From: Flagellimonas profundi
GTDB taxonomy: Bacteria > Bacteroidota > Bacteroidia > Flavobacteriales > Flavobacteriaceae
DNA: 64,000 nucleotides
Direction of reading: 5' to 3'
Assembly: GCF_017313275.1 (NCBI RefSeq)
Contig: NZ_JAFLNM010000001.1
Coordinates: 992,001-1,056,000 of the forward strand
Positions 7,874 through 17,549 of this stretch are shown here, one piece after another (within the stretch, counting starts at the first letter, position 1; every line of letters starts with the position of its first letter). Position numbers and translations under genes: made by a program. Under the pieces are notes generated by a model. That model made no database searches, was not told the DNA's origin, and saw only the letters and a program-made list of their open reading frames with translations.

Positions 7874-8908
7874 ATGAAATTTACAGCTACCCAAATTGCC
7901 GGAATCTTAGAAGGGGAAGTTGAGGGAAATCCTCAAATCGCTGTCCATAAACTGTCCAAGATCGAGGAAGGTGAAAAAGGATCATTGACCTTTTTGGCCA
8001 ACCCAAAATACACATCTTATATCTATTCCACCAAGGCATCGATAACCATTGTAAACAAAGATTTTGTTCCTGAACAGTCAGTTTCCACCACACTGATAAA
8101 AGTGGATGATGCGTATAAATCTTTTTCCAAATTACTGGAATACTACAATCAGGTTAAAAATAACAAGGTAGGGGTGGAGAACCCTTGCTATATTTCCGAA
8201 AGCGCCAGCTACGGAGAAGGTTTCTATCTTGGCGCTTTTGCCTACTTGGGAGAAAATGTAAAAATTGGGGACAATGTAAAAGTATACCCCAACGCTTATA
8301 TTGGAGACAATGTGAGTATAGGCGATAACGTCATTGTCTTTGCGGGTGCCAAAATATATTCCGAGACCATTATTGGCAACAATTGTGTAATCCATGGAGG
8401 AGCGATTATCGGAGCAGATGGATTTGGATTCACACCCAATTCGGATGGCGAGTACAGCAAAGTACCACAGACCGGTAATGTTATTATAGAAGACAATGTG
8501 GATGTGGGTGCAGGAACCACAATTGATCGGGCAACATTAGGTTCCACCATTTTAAGAAAAGGTGTTAAGTTGGACAATCAAATCCAGATTGCACATAACG
8601 TTGAAATAGGCGAACATACCGCAATTGCTGCACAAACTGGGGTTGCAGGGTCAACCAAAATCGGAAAAAACTGTCTGATCGGGGGGCAAGTCGGTATTGT
8701 AGGGCACATCACTATAGGTGATAGGGTCCGCATTCAGGCCCAATCCGGAATCGGCAGAAACGTAAAAGATGATGAAGTTCTCCAAGGATCGCCAGCATTG
8801 AACTATGGAGACTTCAACAAATCATATGTACACTTTAAGAATTTGCCGAAATTGGCAAATCAAATCTCCAACATAGAAAAAAAAGTTGAAGGTGAGCAAA
8901 CCAAGTAA
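7874..8908 (+). CDS. lpxD: UDP-3-O-acylglucosamine N-acyltransferase LpxD
   Basis: A 344-aa lipid A enzyme that adds the N-linked 3-hydroxyacyl chain to UDP-3-O-acylglucosamine. It has an N-terminal UDP-binding domain (1-100), then a left-handed beta helix of hexapeptide repeats (about 110-320) with the catalytic histidine in NQIQIAHNVEIG (H241). It overlaps the next gene by 17 bp. A TACTTTTG box (7862-7869) a few bases before the ATG could drive a near-leaderless transcript in addition to read-through. Confidence 0.93.
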   Translation: MKFTATQIAGILEGEVEGNPQIAVHKLSKIEEGEKGSLTFLANPKYTSYIYSTKASITIVNKDFVPEQSVSTTLIKVDDAYKSFSKLLEYYNQVKNNKVGVENPCYISESASYGEGFYLGAFAYLGENVKIGDNVKVYPNAYIGDNVSIGDNVIVFAGAKIYSETIIGNNCVIHGGAIIGADGFGFTPNSDGEYSKVPQTGNVIIEDNVDVGAGTTIDRATLGSTILRKGVKLDNQIQIAHNVEIGEHTAIAAQTGVAGSTKIGKNCLIGGQVGIVGHITIGDRVRIQAQSGIGRNVKDDEVLQGSPALNYGDFNKSYVHFKNLPKLANQISNIEKKVEGEQTK

Positions 8909-10304
8909 CAAACAACGCACCATTGCAAAAAAAGTAACGCTACAAGGTGTAGGGCTGCATACGGGGGAACAGGTAACCATGAGTTTTCTTCCTGCGGACG
9001 AGAACCACGGTTTTGCGTTCAAAAGAATTGATTTGGAAGGAGAACCCATAATCGAGGCAGATGCCAATTATGTGGTGAATACCCAACGTGGGACCAATTT
9101 GGAAAAGAACGGAGTTAAGATCCATACCTCGGAACACGTGCTTGCTGCACTCGTGGGCTTGGACATCGATAATGTATTGATTGAGCTCGACGCTCCAGAA
9201 CCTCCCATTATGGATGGCTCTTCCAAATTTTTTGTGGAAGCTCTAGAAGAAGCGGGTATCGTGGAACAGGAGCAAGAGCGTGAAGAATATGTGGTAAAAG
9301 ATGTGATTACCTATAAAGACGAAACCACAGGAAGCGAAATCACCATCATACCTGCGGATGAATATCAAGTCACGACCATGGTGGATTTCGGGACCAAAGT
9401 TTTAGGCACGCAGAACGCCACATTAGAGAAAATGTCCGACTTTAAGGAACAGATTGCGGACTCCCGTACCTTTAGTTTTCTTCATGAATTGGAAATGTTG
9501 TTGGAAAATGGCTTGATCAAGGGCGGTGACCTAAACAATGCCATTGTGTATGTGGATAAGGAAATATCAGAATCCACAATGAAGAAATTGGAAAAAGCAT
9601 TTGGCAAAGAGAAGCTTTCTGTTAAGCCAAACGGTATCCTGGACAACTTGACCCTGCACCACCCCAATGAAGCTGCACGTCACAAGCTGCTGGATGTAAT
9701 CGGGGATCTGGCCCTATCGGGAACCCGTATTCGTGGTAAAGTTATTGCCAACAAGCCAGGACATTTTGTGAACACCCAGTTTGCGAAAAAACTGTCCAAA
9801 ATCATTAAAATAGAAAAGAGGAACAAGGTTCCCAGCTATGATTTAAATCAAGAGCCATTAATGGACGTGAATGAAATCATGGCCAGGTTGCCTCACCGCC
9901 CACCATTTTTGTTGGTGGATAAAATTTTGGAACTCTCTGATACCCATGTGGTAGGAGTGAAAAACGTGACCATGAACGAACCGTTCTTCGTGGGCCACTT
10001 TCCCGGAGCGCCTGTAATGCCAGGTGTTTTGCAAGTAGAAGCCATGGCTCAAACAGGAGGTATTCTTGTGCTGAGTACAGTTCCGGACCCTGAGAACTAT
10101 CTGACTTTCTTTATGAAGATTGACAAGGTAAAGTTTAAACAACAAGTAGTACCCGGGGATACTTTAATATTCAAATGCGATTTGATTTCTCCCATCCGAA
10201 GAGGAATCTGCCACATGCAAGCTTATGCGTATGCTAATGGGAAATTGGTATCCGAAGCCGAGTTGATGGCCCAAATCGTGAAAACAAAAAATACAGATTC
10301 GTAG
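8892..10304 (+). CDS. lpxC/fabZ: Bifunctional LpxC deacetylase / FabZ dehydratase
   Basis: About 470 aa. The N-terminal LpxC part (1-315) removes the acetyl group of UDP-3-O-acyl-GlcNAc, the committed lipid A step; it shows the zinc site TSEHVLAAL and HPNEAARHKLLDVIGDL. The C-terminal FabZ part (about 325-470) dehydrates 3-hydroxyacyl-ACP; it shows LPHRPPFLLVD and GHFPGAPVMPGVLQVEAMAQ. The fusion is normal for Bacteroidota and joins two enzymes that compete for the same acyl-ACP pool. The GTG at 8892 overlapping lpxD is the preferred start; a TTG two codons earlier is possible. Confidence 0.93.
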   Translation: MSKPSNKQRTIAKKVTLQGVGLHTGEQVTMSFLPADENHGFAFKRIDLEGEPIIEADANYVVNTQRGTNLEKNGVKIHTSEHVLAALVGLDIDNVLIELDAPEPPIMDGSSKFFVEALEEAGIVEQEQEREEYVVKDVITYKDETTGSEITIIPADEYQVTTMVDFGTKVLGTQNATLEKMSDFKEQIADSRTFSFLHELEMLLENGLIKGGDLNNAIVYVDKEISESTMKKLEKAFGKEKLSVKPNGILDNLTLHHPNEAARHKLLDVIGDLALSGTRIRGKVIANKPGHFVNTQFAKKLSKIIKIEKRNKVPSYDLNQEPLMDVNEIMARLPHRPPFLLVDKILELSDTHVVGVKNVTMNEPFFVGHFPGAPVMPGVLQVEAMAQTGGILVLSTVPDPENYLTFFMKIDKVKFKQQVVPGDTLIFKCDLISPIRRGICHMQAYAYANGKLVSEAELMAQIVKTKNTDS

Positions 10305-11090
10305 ATGAACCAACCATTAGCATATGTACATCCAGGGGCCAAAATTGCCAAAAACGTGGTAATAGAGCCCTTCACCACAATACACAACAACGTCACCATT
10401 GGCGAGGGTACTTGGATTGGTTCCAACGTAACCATTATGGAAGGTGCCCGTATCGGAAAAAATTGTAGTATTTTCCCGGGGGCAGTAATTTCGGCAATGC
10501 CACAAGACTTAAAATATCAAGGCGAGGACACCACGGTCCACATTGGGGACAATACCACTATTCGTGAGTGCGCTACCATCAACAAAGGTACTTCCGACCG
10601 CATGAAAACGGTGATCGGAAACAATTGTTTGATCATGGCCTATTGCCACATTGCACACGATTGCTTAGTGGGCGATGGTTGTATTTTCAGTAACAATTCA
10701 ACCTTGGCAGGACACGTAACCATTGGTCAAAATGTAGTTTTGGCAGGAATGGTTGCCGTACACCAGTTTGTATCCATTGGAAACCACGCTTTTGTAACAG
10801 GTGGTTCCTTGGTCCGTAAAGATGTACCTCCTTACGTGAAGGCAGCAAGAGAACCTCTTTCGTATGTGGGCATTAATTCGATTGGATTGCGAAGAAGAGG
10901 TTTCGAATCCGACAAGATTCGTGAGATTCAAAATATTTACAGACTACTATATCAACAAAACTATAATAATTCCCAAGCGGCATCCATTATTGAAGCTGAG
11001 ATGGAGGCTACTCCCGAGAGGGACGAAATCCTTCAATTTATAAGAGATTCGCAGCGTGGAATTATGAAAGGTTATTTTAGTTCAAATTAA
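10305..11090 (+). CDS. lpxA: UDP-N-acetylglucosamine acyltransferase LpxA
   Basis: A 261-aa left-handed beta-helix acyltransferase that starts lipid A synthesis by O-acylating UDP-GlcNAc. Hexapeptide repeats fill residues 1-190. The catalytic His motif MAYCHIAHDC and the VAVHQFVSIG and GINSIGLRRRGF motifs of LpxA are present, and the C-terminal helical domain follows. The ATG directly abuts the stop of lpxC/fabZ (TAGATG), implying translational coupling. Confidence 0.94.
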   Translation: MNQPLAYVHPGAKIAKNVVIEPFTTIHNNVTIGEGTWIGSNVTIMEGARIGKNCSIFPGAVISAMPQDLKYQGEDTTVHIGDNTTIRECATINKGTSDRMKTVIGNNCLIMAYCHIAHDCLVGDGCIFSNNSTLAGHVTIGQNVVLAGMVAVHQFVSIGNHAFVTGGSLVRKDVPPYVKAAREPLSYVGINSIGLRRRGFESDKIREIQNIYRLLYQQNYNNSQAASIIEAEMEATPERDEILQFIRDSQRGIMKGYFSSN

Positions 11091-11094
11091 ATTT

Positions 11095-11661
11095 ATGGCA
11101 AGTACTTCTGATATAAGAAAAGGATTGTGCATCAAGTACAACAACGATATCTACAAGATTGTAGAGTTTCTTCATGTAAAACCAGGTAAGGGACCAGCTT
11201 TTGTGCGCACAAAGTTAAAGAGTGTAACTACCGGCAAGGTAGTTGACAATACATTTTCTGCCGGTCACAAGATCGAAGATGTTCGTGTAGAGACACGTTC
11301 CTATCAATTTTTATACAACGATGGGGAAACCTACCACTTTATGAACACGGACGATTACACCCAGATCGCGTTGCAAAAAGATGCTTTGGATGCTTCCGAC
11401 CTGTTGAAAGAAAGTGAAGTGGTAACCATCATATTCAACGCAGAGGACAATATGCCCCTTTCCGTTGAAATGCCAGCAAGTGTGGTATTGGAAGTAACCC
11501 ATACCGAGCCGGGCGTAAAAGGGAATACCGCTACAAATGCCACCAAACCAGCTACTGTGGAGACAGGAGCAACGATCAATGTGCCGCTTTTCATCAACGA
11601 AGGCGACAAAATTAAAATTGATACGGAGAAAGCAGCTTATTTGGAACGTGCCAAAGAGTAG
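11095..11661 (+). CDS. efp: Translation elongation factor P
   Basis: A 188-aa three-domain EF-P that relieves ribosome stalling at polyproline. The N-terminal KOW-like domain has KPGKGPAFVRTKLK, with the modifiable lysine loop near residue 32; two OB domains follow, ending PLFINEGDKIKIDTEKAAYLERAKE. It is embedded in the lpx cluster 4 bp after lpxA, as in many Bacteroidota genomes. Confidence 0.95.
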   Translation: MASTSDIRKGLCIKYNNDIYKIVEFLHVKPGKGPAFVRTKLKSVTTGKVVDNTFSAGHKIEDVRVETRSYQFLYNDGETYHFMNTDDYTQIALQKDALDASDLLKESEVVTIIFNAEDNMPLSVEMPASVVLEVTHTEPGVKGNTATNATKPATVETGATINVPLFINEGDKIKIDTEKAAYLERAKE

Positions 11662-11666
11662 CCTAC

Positions 11667-12602
11667 ATGAAATTCCCTAAAACCCATACCTTAAAAGAAA
11701 TATCGGAAATCATTGATGCCGATTTTGTGGGGGATGATGATTTCCCTGTATTGGGCATGAATGAAATCCATGTAGTGGAAGAAGGTGACATTGTATTTGT
11801 GGATCATCCCAAATATTATGACAAGGCCCTGCAATCCAATGCTACGGTGGTACTCATCAATAAAGAGGTAGAGTGCCCCGCAGGCAAGGCATTGCTGGTT
11901 TCGGACGACCCTTTTAGGGACTTCAATAAGTTGACCCGTCATTTCAAACCCTTTGAAACAGCAGCCTCTTCGATTGCTGATTCAGCCGAGATAGGCGAAG
12001 GGACCGTTGTTCAGCCCAATGTATTTATCGGGAACCACGTAAAAATCGGTAAAAATTGTGTGATCCATCCGAACGTGACCATTTATGACGGATGTATGCT
12101 GGGCGATAATGTAACCATCCATGCAGGAACCGTATTGGGAGCGGATGCGTTCTATTACAAAAACAGGCCCGAGGGCTTTGATAGACTGCTTTCTGGTGGA
12201 AACGTTGTAATCGGGGACAACGTGGATATTGGAGCTGGATGCACAATTGATCGTGGAGTAACCGGTTCAACCACTATTAAAGAGGGTGCCAAATTGGACA
12301 ACCAAATCCAAGTGGGGCACGATACCGTTATCGGAAAAAAATGTTTGATTGCATCCCATGTAGGAATTGCAGGCTGTTGCATTATTGAGGATGAAGTTAC
12401 CCTTTGGGGGCAAGTCGGTATCACAAGCGGAGCCACCATTGGTAAAAAAGCGGTGATCTTGGCACAATCAGGTATTTCAAAATCGCTTGAAGGAGGCAAA
12501 ACCTATTTTGGTTACCCTGCCGAGGAAGCACGTGAAAAATTCAAACAAATCGCATCTATCAAAAAGATTCCGGAAATCTTGAAAAAACTGAAAAAGATTT
12601 AG
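11667..12602 (+). CDS. LpxD-like hexapeptide acyltransferase (paralogue)
   Basis: A 311-aa second LpxD-family protein, shorter than the lpxD at 7874. It has an LpxD-like N-terminal UDP-sugar-binding domain (1-95), hexapeptide repeats from about 105 to 290, and the catalytic-site histidine in DNQIQVGHDTVIG (H218). It lies 5 bp after efp. Carrying two LpxD-type proteins in one operon is usual in flavobacteria; the paralogue may use a different acyl chain or sugar nucleotide. Family certain, substrate unknown. Confidence 0.85.
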   Translation: MKFPKTHTLKEISEIIDADFVGDDDFPVLGMNEIHVVEEGDIVFVDHPKYYDKALQSNATVVLINKEVECPAGKALLVSDDPFRDFNKLTRHFKPFETAASSIADSAEIGEGTVVQPNVFIGNHVKIGKNCVIHPNVTIYDGCMLGDNVTIHAGTVLGADAFYYKNRPEGFDRLLSGGNVVIGDNVDIGAGCTIDRGVTGSTTIKEGAKLDNQIQVGHDTVIGKKCLIASHVGIAGCCIIEDEVTLWGQVGITSGATIGKKAVILAQSGISKSLEGGKTYFGYPAEEAREKFKQIASIKKIPEILKKLKKI

Positions 12603-12633
12603 GAAATCAATAGAAAAAAACTTTAGTAAACCA

Positions 12634-12641
12634 TATTTTTG
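12634..12641 (+). promoter_or_regulatory. Candidate -7 element for sucD
   Basis: TATTTTTG matches TAnnTTTG and lies 23 bp before the sucD ATG. No good TTG -33 element is seen at the usual distance, so the call is tentative. Confidence 0.4.
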
Positions 12642-12664
12642 TATCTCTACATTAAGTTAAATAT

Positions 12665-13537
12665 ATGAGCGTCTTAGTAAACAAGGATTCAAACATAATT
12701 GTACAAGGATTTACAGGTAGTGAAGGAACATTCCACGCCGAACAAATGATTGAATATGGAACCAACGTAGTTGGTGGTGTGACCCCAGGTAAAGGTGGTC
12801 AAGAACATTTGGGAAAACCAGTTTTCAATACAGTGGAAGATGCTGTAAAAGAAGTTGGTGCCGATACCACTATTATTTTTGTTCCACCAGCATTTGCTGC
12901 GGATGCCATTATGGAAGCTGCCGATGCAGGAATCAAGGTGATCATAACCATTACCGAAGGTATTCCCGTAGCGGATATGGTAAAAGCCAATGATTATATC
13001 AAGGATATGGACTGTACATTGATCGGCCCAAACTGTCCAGGTGTAATTACTCCGGGTGAGGCTAAAGTTGGTATTATGCCAGGATTCGTTTTCAAAAAAG
13101 GAAAAGTGGGAATCGTTTCAAAGTCTGGAACACTTACATATGAAGCTGCCGACCAAGTGGTTCGTCAAGGATTGGGAATCACAACAGCCATCGGAATTGG
13201 TGGTGACCCTATCATCGGAACTACAACGAAACAAGCTGTTGAGCTTTTAATAAATGACCCAGAAACCGAATGTGTTGTGATGATTGGAGAAATTGGTGGT
13301 CAATTGGAGGCCGAAGCAGCGAAATGGTACAAAGAAAGCGGTAGTAAAAAACCAGTTGTTGGTTTTATCGCCGGAGAGACAGCACCTGCTGGACGTACCA
13401 TGGGACACGCCGGTGCCATTGTGGGAGGTAGTGATGACACGGCCCAAGCCAAGAAAAAAATTATGCGCGATTGTGGTATCCACGTAGTGGATTCACCTGC
13501 CGAAATAGGCGTAAAAGTGAAGGAAGTGGTTGGGTAA
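12665..13537 (+). CDS. sucD: Succinate-CoA ligase alpha subunit
   Basis: A 290-aa alpha subunit of succinyl-CoA synthetase (TCA cycle). It has the CoA-binding Rossmann domain with [11 protein letters not shown] near the N-terminus, IGPNCPGVI at 120-128, and the phosphohistidine site [13 protein letters not shown] (H248). The beta subunit gene sucC is not adjacent in this window, so the subunits are encoded apart. It has its own promoter box and terminator, so it is probably monocistronic. Confidence 0.95.
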   Translation: MSVLVNKDSNIIVQGFTGSEGTFHAEQMIEYGTNVVGGVTPGKGGQEHLGKPVFNTVEDAVKEVGADTTIIFVPPAFAADAIMEAADAGIKVIITITEGIPVADMVKANDYIKDMDCTLIGPNCPGVITPGEAKVGIMPGFVFKKGKVGIVSKSGTLTYEAADQVVRQGLGITTAIGIGGDPIIGTTTKQAVELLINDPETECVVMIGEIGGQLEAEAAKWYKESGSKKPVVGFIAGETAPAGRTMGHAGAIVGGSDDTAQAKKKIMRDCGIHVVDSPAEIGVKVKEVVG

Positions 13538-13557
13538 CCAACCGTTAAAACCATACT

Positions 13558-13585
13558 AAATCCCGTTTTATGCGGGATTTTTTTT
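13558..13585 (+). terminator. Intrinsic terminator after sucD
   Basis: The stem AATCCCG / CGGGATT has a 7-nt loop and runs into eight or more T. It lies about 20 bp after the sucD stop. Confidence 0.8.
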
Positions 13586-13607
13586 CGTCTAAACATAAAA
13601 CAACGAC

Positions 13608-13615
13608 TATATTTG
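13608..13615 (+). promoter_or_regulatory. Candidate -7 element upstream of fabG
   Basis: TATATTTG matches the Bacteroidota -7 consensus exactly. It is 115 bp from the fabG ATG, implying a long leader, and no clear -33 TTG is visible. Confidence 0.35.
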
Positions 13616-13730
13616 GTTAATAACCATTCAAATACAATCATTGTATGAAATGAGCCATGGGAATTTTGGATATCAACCAAGATTTTAGTTGGCTATTACA
13701 CCTGACTGTTAAACAAATAAATATCAACAG

Positions 13731-14480
13731 ATGAAACTTTTGGAAGGGAAAAACGTAATTATAACAGGAGCCAGTAGGGGAATTGGCAAAGGAATTGCCC
13801 AAGTATTTGCAAAGCACGGAGCAAATGTGGCGTTCACCTATAGTTCCAGTGAAGCTCCAGCTTTGGAATTGGAAAAGGAATTGACCGAAATGGGCGTAAA
13901 GGCGAAGGCCTATAAAAGTAATGCCGCCAGTTTTGAAGAATCCGAAGCACTAGTGGCCAAGGTTTTGGAAGATTTTGATGGTAAAATTGATGTGTTGATC
14001 AATAATGCAGGGATTACCAAGGATAACTTGTTGATGCGAATGGGCGAAGCTGATTTCGATAAAGTAATTGAAATCAACTTAAAGTCCGTATTTAATATGA
14101 CCAAGGCTGTACAGCGCACCATGCTGAAGCAGCGCAAAGGCTCAATAATCAATATGAGCAGTGTGGTAGGTGTAAAAGGTAATGCCGGACAGACCAACTA
14201 TGCTGCCTCCAAAGCAGGAATGATTGGTTTTACCAAGTCCGTAGCATTGGAATTGGGGTCTAGAAACATTCGCTGTAATGCAATAGCACCAGGTTTCATA
14301 GAAACAGAAATGACCGAGAAGTTGGACGAAAAAACTGTTCAAGGTTGGAGAGAAGGTATTCCGTTGAAACGTGGCGGAAGCCCTGAAGACGTTGCCAATG
14401 CCTGCGTGTTTTTGGCTTCGGACCTATCCGACTACATTACAGGGCAGGTTTTGAACGTTGATGGTGGAATGTTAACATAG
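13731..14480 (+). CDS. fabG: 3-oxoacyl-ACP reductase FabG
   Basis: A 249-aa classical short-chain dehydrogenase that reduces 3-oxoacyl-ACP with NADPH. It has GASRGIGKG at 13-21, NNAG at 91-94, and the S143/S144-Y157-K161 catalytic set in MSSVVG...YAASKAG. The ending GQVLNVDGGMLT is typical of FabG. No other fab genes flank it. The next gene begins 4 bp later. Confidence 0.88.
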   Translation: MKLLEGKNVIITGASRGIGKGIAQVFAKHGANVAFTYSSSEAPALELEKELTEMGVKAKAYKSNAASFEESEALVAKVLEDFDGKIDVLINNAGITKDNLLMRMGEADFDKVIEINLKSVFNMTKAVQRTMLKQRKGSIINMSSVVGVKGNAGQTNYAASKAGMIGFTKSVALELGSRNIRCNAIAPGFIETEMTEKLDEKTVQGWREGIPLKRGGSPEDVANACVFLASDLSDYITGQVLNVDGGMLT

Positions 14481-14484
14481 ATGA

Positions 14485-16521
14485 ATGGAGTTGAGCACGG
14501 TGTTTTTTATTGTTTTAGCAGTTGCTGCCGCGCTTACGCTTGTCTATTTTCAATACTTCTATAAAAACCCTAGAAAAAAGGGTTCTCTTAAATTTATTTT
14601 GGCCGCACTAAGGTTTATTACCTTGTTTTGCGGCCTTTTACTTTTGATCAACCCAAAGTTCGTCAGCAAGGATTATTTTGTTGAAAAAGCGAATTTGATT
14701 TTGTTGGTGGACAATTCCATCTCTATGGAAGATGCTTCTTCCGAAGACGAGATTGCCAAAGCTGTGGGACAAATCAGTGGGAATGATGATATTAGCCAGC
14801 GGTTTACCATTCATCAATACGGATTTGGAAATCTTATTTCTGCTACCGACGCTATTCAATTTGAAGAAGGAAATACAGATATTTCCAATGCACTCCTTAC
14901 GTTGAATGATGTTTTTGTGAACGGGAACAATGCCATAGTGCTGTTTTCTGATGGAAACCAGACCCTTGGCAGGGATTACGAATACATTACTCTGAATAAA
15001 AATTCAACCGTACACTCTGTTGTAATAGGGGATACTACGCAGTATGAAGATATTTCCGTTGGACTCATCAATGTCAACAAATATGCCTTTTTACGAAATA
15101 GCTTCCCTATAGAATCCACTATTCGATACCAGGGAAACCGACCAATCTCCAGTACCGTAACCGTTTCCATTAACGGGAATAGGATACATCAAGAACGGAT
15201 AAACCTTAGCGAAACAAGGAACAGTCAAACTTTGAACACCCTGGTCGAGGCACAGAGCGTTGGTATCAAAACCATCAAAATTGAAGTAGAGTCTTTGGAA
15301 AATGAGCGCAATACTGCCAACAACTCCAAAGAAACCGCCATTGAGGTAATTGATGAAAAAACCAATGTGGCCATCATTACCGATATGCTGCATCCTGATA
15401 TTGGGGCACTGAAAAAATCCATCGAATCCAACGAGCAACGCTCCGTTACCCTTTTAAAACCTAATGCCAGTCAACCTGAATTGGAAGATAAGGGATTGCT
15501 GATCTTATATCAGCCCAACCGTAATTTTAGAAGTGTTTACGAATATCTGAACAATTCCGGAGCCAACTATTTTACCATCACGGGAAGTAAAACGGATTGG
15601 AACTTTTTAAATGGTGTCCAAGAAAGTTTTACCATTTCAGGCAGTAGACAAACAGAAGATATTCTACCCGTTTTAAACAATGCCTTCGGGTTGTTTGGGC
15701 TTGGTAATTTTACGTTGGATGGGTTCCCGCCGCTTAAGGGGACCCTTGCGGATATTCAACTGAACAAGGATAGCGAGATTTTAATGTATCAGCAACTGCA
15801 GGGCGTCAATTTGGAAAAACCCTTGTTTGCCATTTTAACCGAATCCAACACTAAGGAAGCTGCCCTATTTGGAGAGGATATTTGGCGCTGGCGCGCACAG
15901 GTGTACCGAAACGAGCAAAGCTTTGATACTTTTGATGAATTCATGGGGAATTTAATGGTGTATCTCAGCTCCAATAAACAAAGAGACCGTTTGGAACTGG
16001 ATTATGAACTGTTTTTTGACAATGCCAGCATGGCCAAGGTCAGAGCCTCCTATTTTGATGAAAGCTATCAATTCGATTCCAATGCCAACATTTCCATCAA
16101 CATAAAGGGTAGGGAAAACGATTTTTCACGGGTCTCGCCAATGTTGTTGAAAGGTTCTTTTTATGAAGTGGATTTAAGCGATTTGGAAGCAGGGGAATAT
16201 GAGTTTACCGTAACGATTCAGGACGAAAACCTCAACCGCTCGGGAACTTTTCGTATAATGGATTTCAATCCAGAAAAGCAATTGATTTCGGCCAATTATA
16301 AAAAAATGGAGCGTCTGGCCACCAAAAACAAGGGACAAGTATATTATTTGGACAACTTGGAAGAACTACAGACCAATTTATCAACGACCCAGGAATTCCT
16401 TCCCGTTCAAAAGAGCAGAGATAATGTTGTATCTTTAATAGATTTCCGTATTTTACTCGGACTGATAGCACTTTCCTTAACCTTGGAATGGTTTATCAGA
16501 AAATATAATGGACTAATATAA
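14485..16521 (+). CDS. VWA-like membrane protein
   Basis: A 678-aa protein. Two N-terminal membrane helices (5-25 and 37-55) precede a von Willebrand A-like fold with a MIDAS-type motif LLVDNSISM (73-81) and VLFSDGNQTLG. A long extracytoplasmic part follows, and a final helix near 655-672 ends the protein. It resembles BatA/BatB-like or glutamine-amidotransferase-like VWA membrane proteins of Bacteroidota. An ATG 4 bp upstream is out of frame. Position directly after fabG suggests co-transcription. Exact role is unknown. Confidence 0.75.
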   Translation: MELSTVFFIVLAVAAALTLVYFQYFYKNPRKKGSLKFILAALRFITLFCGLLLLINPKFVSKDYFVEKANLILLVDNSISMEDASSEDEIAKAVGQISGNDDISQRFTIHQYGFGNLISATDAIQFEEGNTDISNALLTLNDVFVNGNNAIVLFSDGNQTLGRDYEYITLNKNSTVHSVVIGDTTQYEDISVGLINVNKYAFLRNSFPIESTIRYQGNRPISSTVTVSINGNRIHQERINLSETRNSQTLNTLVEAQSVGIKTIKIEVESLENERNTANNSKETAIEVIDEKTNVAIITDMLHPDIGALKKSIESNEQRSVTLLKPNASQPELEDKGLLILYQPNRNFRSVYEYLNNSGANYFTITGSKTDWNFLNGVQESFTISGSRQTEDILPVLNNAFGLFGLGNFTLDGFPPLKGTLADIQLNKDSEILMYQQLQGVNLEKPLFAILTESNTKEAALFGEDIWRWRAQVYRNEQSFDTFDEFMGNLMVYLSSNKQRDRLELDYELFFDNASMAKVRASYFDESYQFDSNANISINIKGRENDFSRVSPMLLKGSFYEVDLSDLEAGEYEFTVTIQDENLNRSGTFRIMDFNPEKQLISANYKKMERLATKNKGQVYYLDNLEELQTNLSTTQEFLPVQKSRDNVVSLIDFRILLGLIALSLTLEWFIRKYNGLI

Positions 16522-16533
16522 AACCATATACTA

Positions 16534-17349
16534 ATGGATAGATTACCAAAGATTGCGTTACCAGCATTGGCAGCGATTATTTTCTTGATTATTATTATTT
16601 CAAAATCAGCTATTACCATCGGATCGGGTGAAGCTGGTGTTCTCTACAAAACTTTTGGAGGCGGTGTAGTTACCGAGGAACCCCCATTGGGAGAAGGTTT
16701 CCACTTGGTGGCACCTTGGAATAATGTCTTTATTTATGAAGTAAGACAACAAGAGGTTTTTGAAAAAATGAAGGTTCTTTCCTCTAATGGACTGGATATT
16801 CAATTGGATGCCTCTGCCTGGTTTCAGCCTAAATATGAATTTTTAGGAAAGCTCCACCAAGAAAAAAGTGAGCAATACAAAGACCGTATTCTACTTCCTG
16901 CCATCAGATCTGCTGCGCGTAGTGTTGTGGGCAGGTATACCCCAGAACAATTATACTCCAGCAAAAGGGATGCCATTCAGCAAGAGATTTTTGAGGAAAC
17001 CAAAAACATTGTGGATGGGCAATATATTCAATTAAACGAAATTTTGGTTAGGGATGTAACCTTACCGGCAACCATCAAGGATGCCATTGAACGTAAATTA
17101 AAACAAGAACAGGAGTCTTTAGAATACGAATTTAGACTGGTAACGGCGGAAAAAGAAGCTGAAAAAGTTAGGATTGAAGCACAAGGTAAGGCAGATGCCA
17201 ACCGTATTTTAAGTGCTTCTTTAACAGATAAGATATTACAGGACAAGGGTATAGATGCGACATTGAAGTTGGCAGAATCCCCAAATGCCAAGACAGTAAT
17301 TGTAGGATCTGGAGATAGTGGATTGCCACTAATTTTGGGAAATAACTAA
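16534..17349 (+). CDS. Prohibitin/SPFH-family membrane protein
   Basis: A 271-aa protein with one N-terminal membrane helix (8-23) and an SPFH/band-7 domain (about 30-200: GEAGVLYKTFGG, EGFHLVAPWN, DASAWFQ). A coiled-coil segment rich in Glu/Lys/Ala follows at 185-225. Prohibitin-type proteins form large ring assemblies at the membrane and modulate FtsH-type proteolysis. It lies 12 bp after the VWA gene and is probably in the same transcript. Confidence 0.88.
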   Translation: MDRLPKIALPALAAIIFLIIIISKSAITIGSGEAGVLYKTFGGGVVTEEPPLGEGFHLVAPWNNVFIYEVRQQEVFEKMKVLSSNGLDIQLDASAWFQPKYEFLGKLHQEKSEQYKDRILLPAIRSAARSVVGRYTPEQLYSSKRDAIQQEIFEETKNIVDGQYIQLNEILVRDVTLPATIKDAIERKLKQEQESLEYEFRLVTAEKEAEKVRIEAQGKADANRILSASLTDKILQDKGIDATLKLAESPNAKTVIVGSGDSGLPLILGNN

Positions 17350-17360
17350 ATTCCCCTTTT

Positions 17361-17387
17361 TTGATATAAAAATATGTTCTATTTTTG
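17361..17387 (+). promoter_or_regulatory. Promoter of the histidine operon
   Basis: TATTTTTG at 17380-17387 matches TAnnTTTG, with TTG at 17361-17363 giving a slightly short 16-bp spacer. The transcript would begin just ahead of the His-rich leader peptide. Confidence 0.55.
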
Positions 17388-17394
17388 AACTAAC

Positions 17395-17448
17395 ATGAGA
17401 AACAAAAACACACATCATCATTTTTATACTTGCCCTCAAGCGAGATAG
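17395..17448 (+). CDS. hisL: his operon leader peptide
   Basis: A 17-codon ORF, MRNKNTHHHFYTCPQAR, with three consecutive His codons (CAT CAT CAT). It sits between the his promoter and a strong intrinsic terminator, ahead of hisG. This is the layout of ribosome-mediated attenuation: stalling at the His codons when charged tRNA-His is scarce would favour an antiterminator fold. The run of His codons is shorter than the seven of enterobacterial hisL. Confidence 0.85.
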   Translation: MRNKNTHHHFYTCPQAR

Positions 17449-17478
17449 AAATGTATTGTTGTTTTTAAAATATATTCT

Positions 17479-17512
17479 AACCCGTTTGAGAAATCAAACG
17501 GGTTTATTTTTT
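17479..17512 (+). terminator. his attenuator terminator
   Basis: A perfect 11-bp stem AACCCGTTTGA / TCAAACGGGTT has a 4-nt GAAA loop, followed by TATTTTTT. It lies 31 bp after the leader peptide stop and 38 bp before hisG, so it controls read-through into the operon. Confidence 0.85.
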
Positions 17513-17549
17513 GTACCCTTTTGGTTTTTTCAGACAAAACGATTGAAAA

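Noticed and set aside
8322..8908. lpxD and the gene at 11667 as a recent duplication
   Set aside because: The two differ in length and through most of their sequence; paired LpxD-type genes around efp are an old feature of the lineage.
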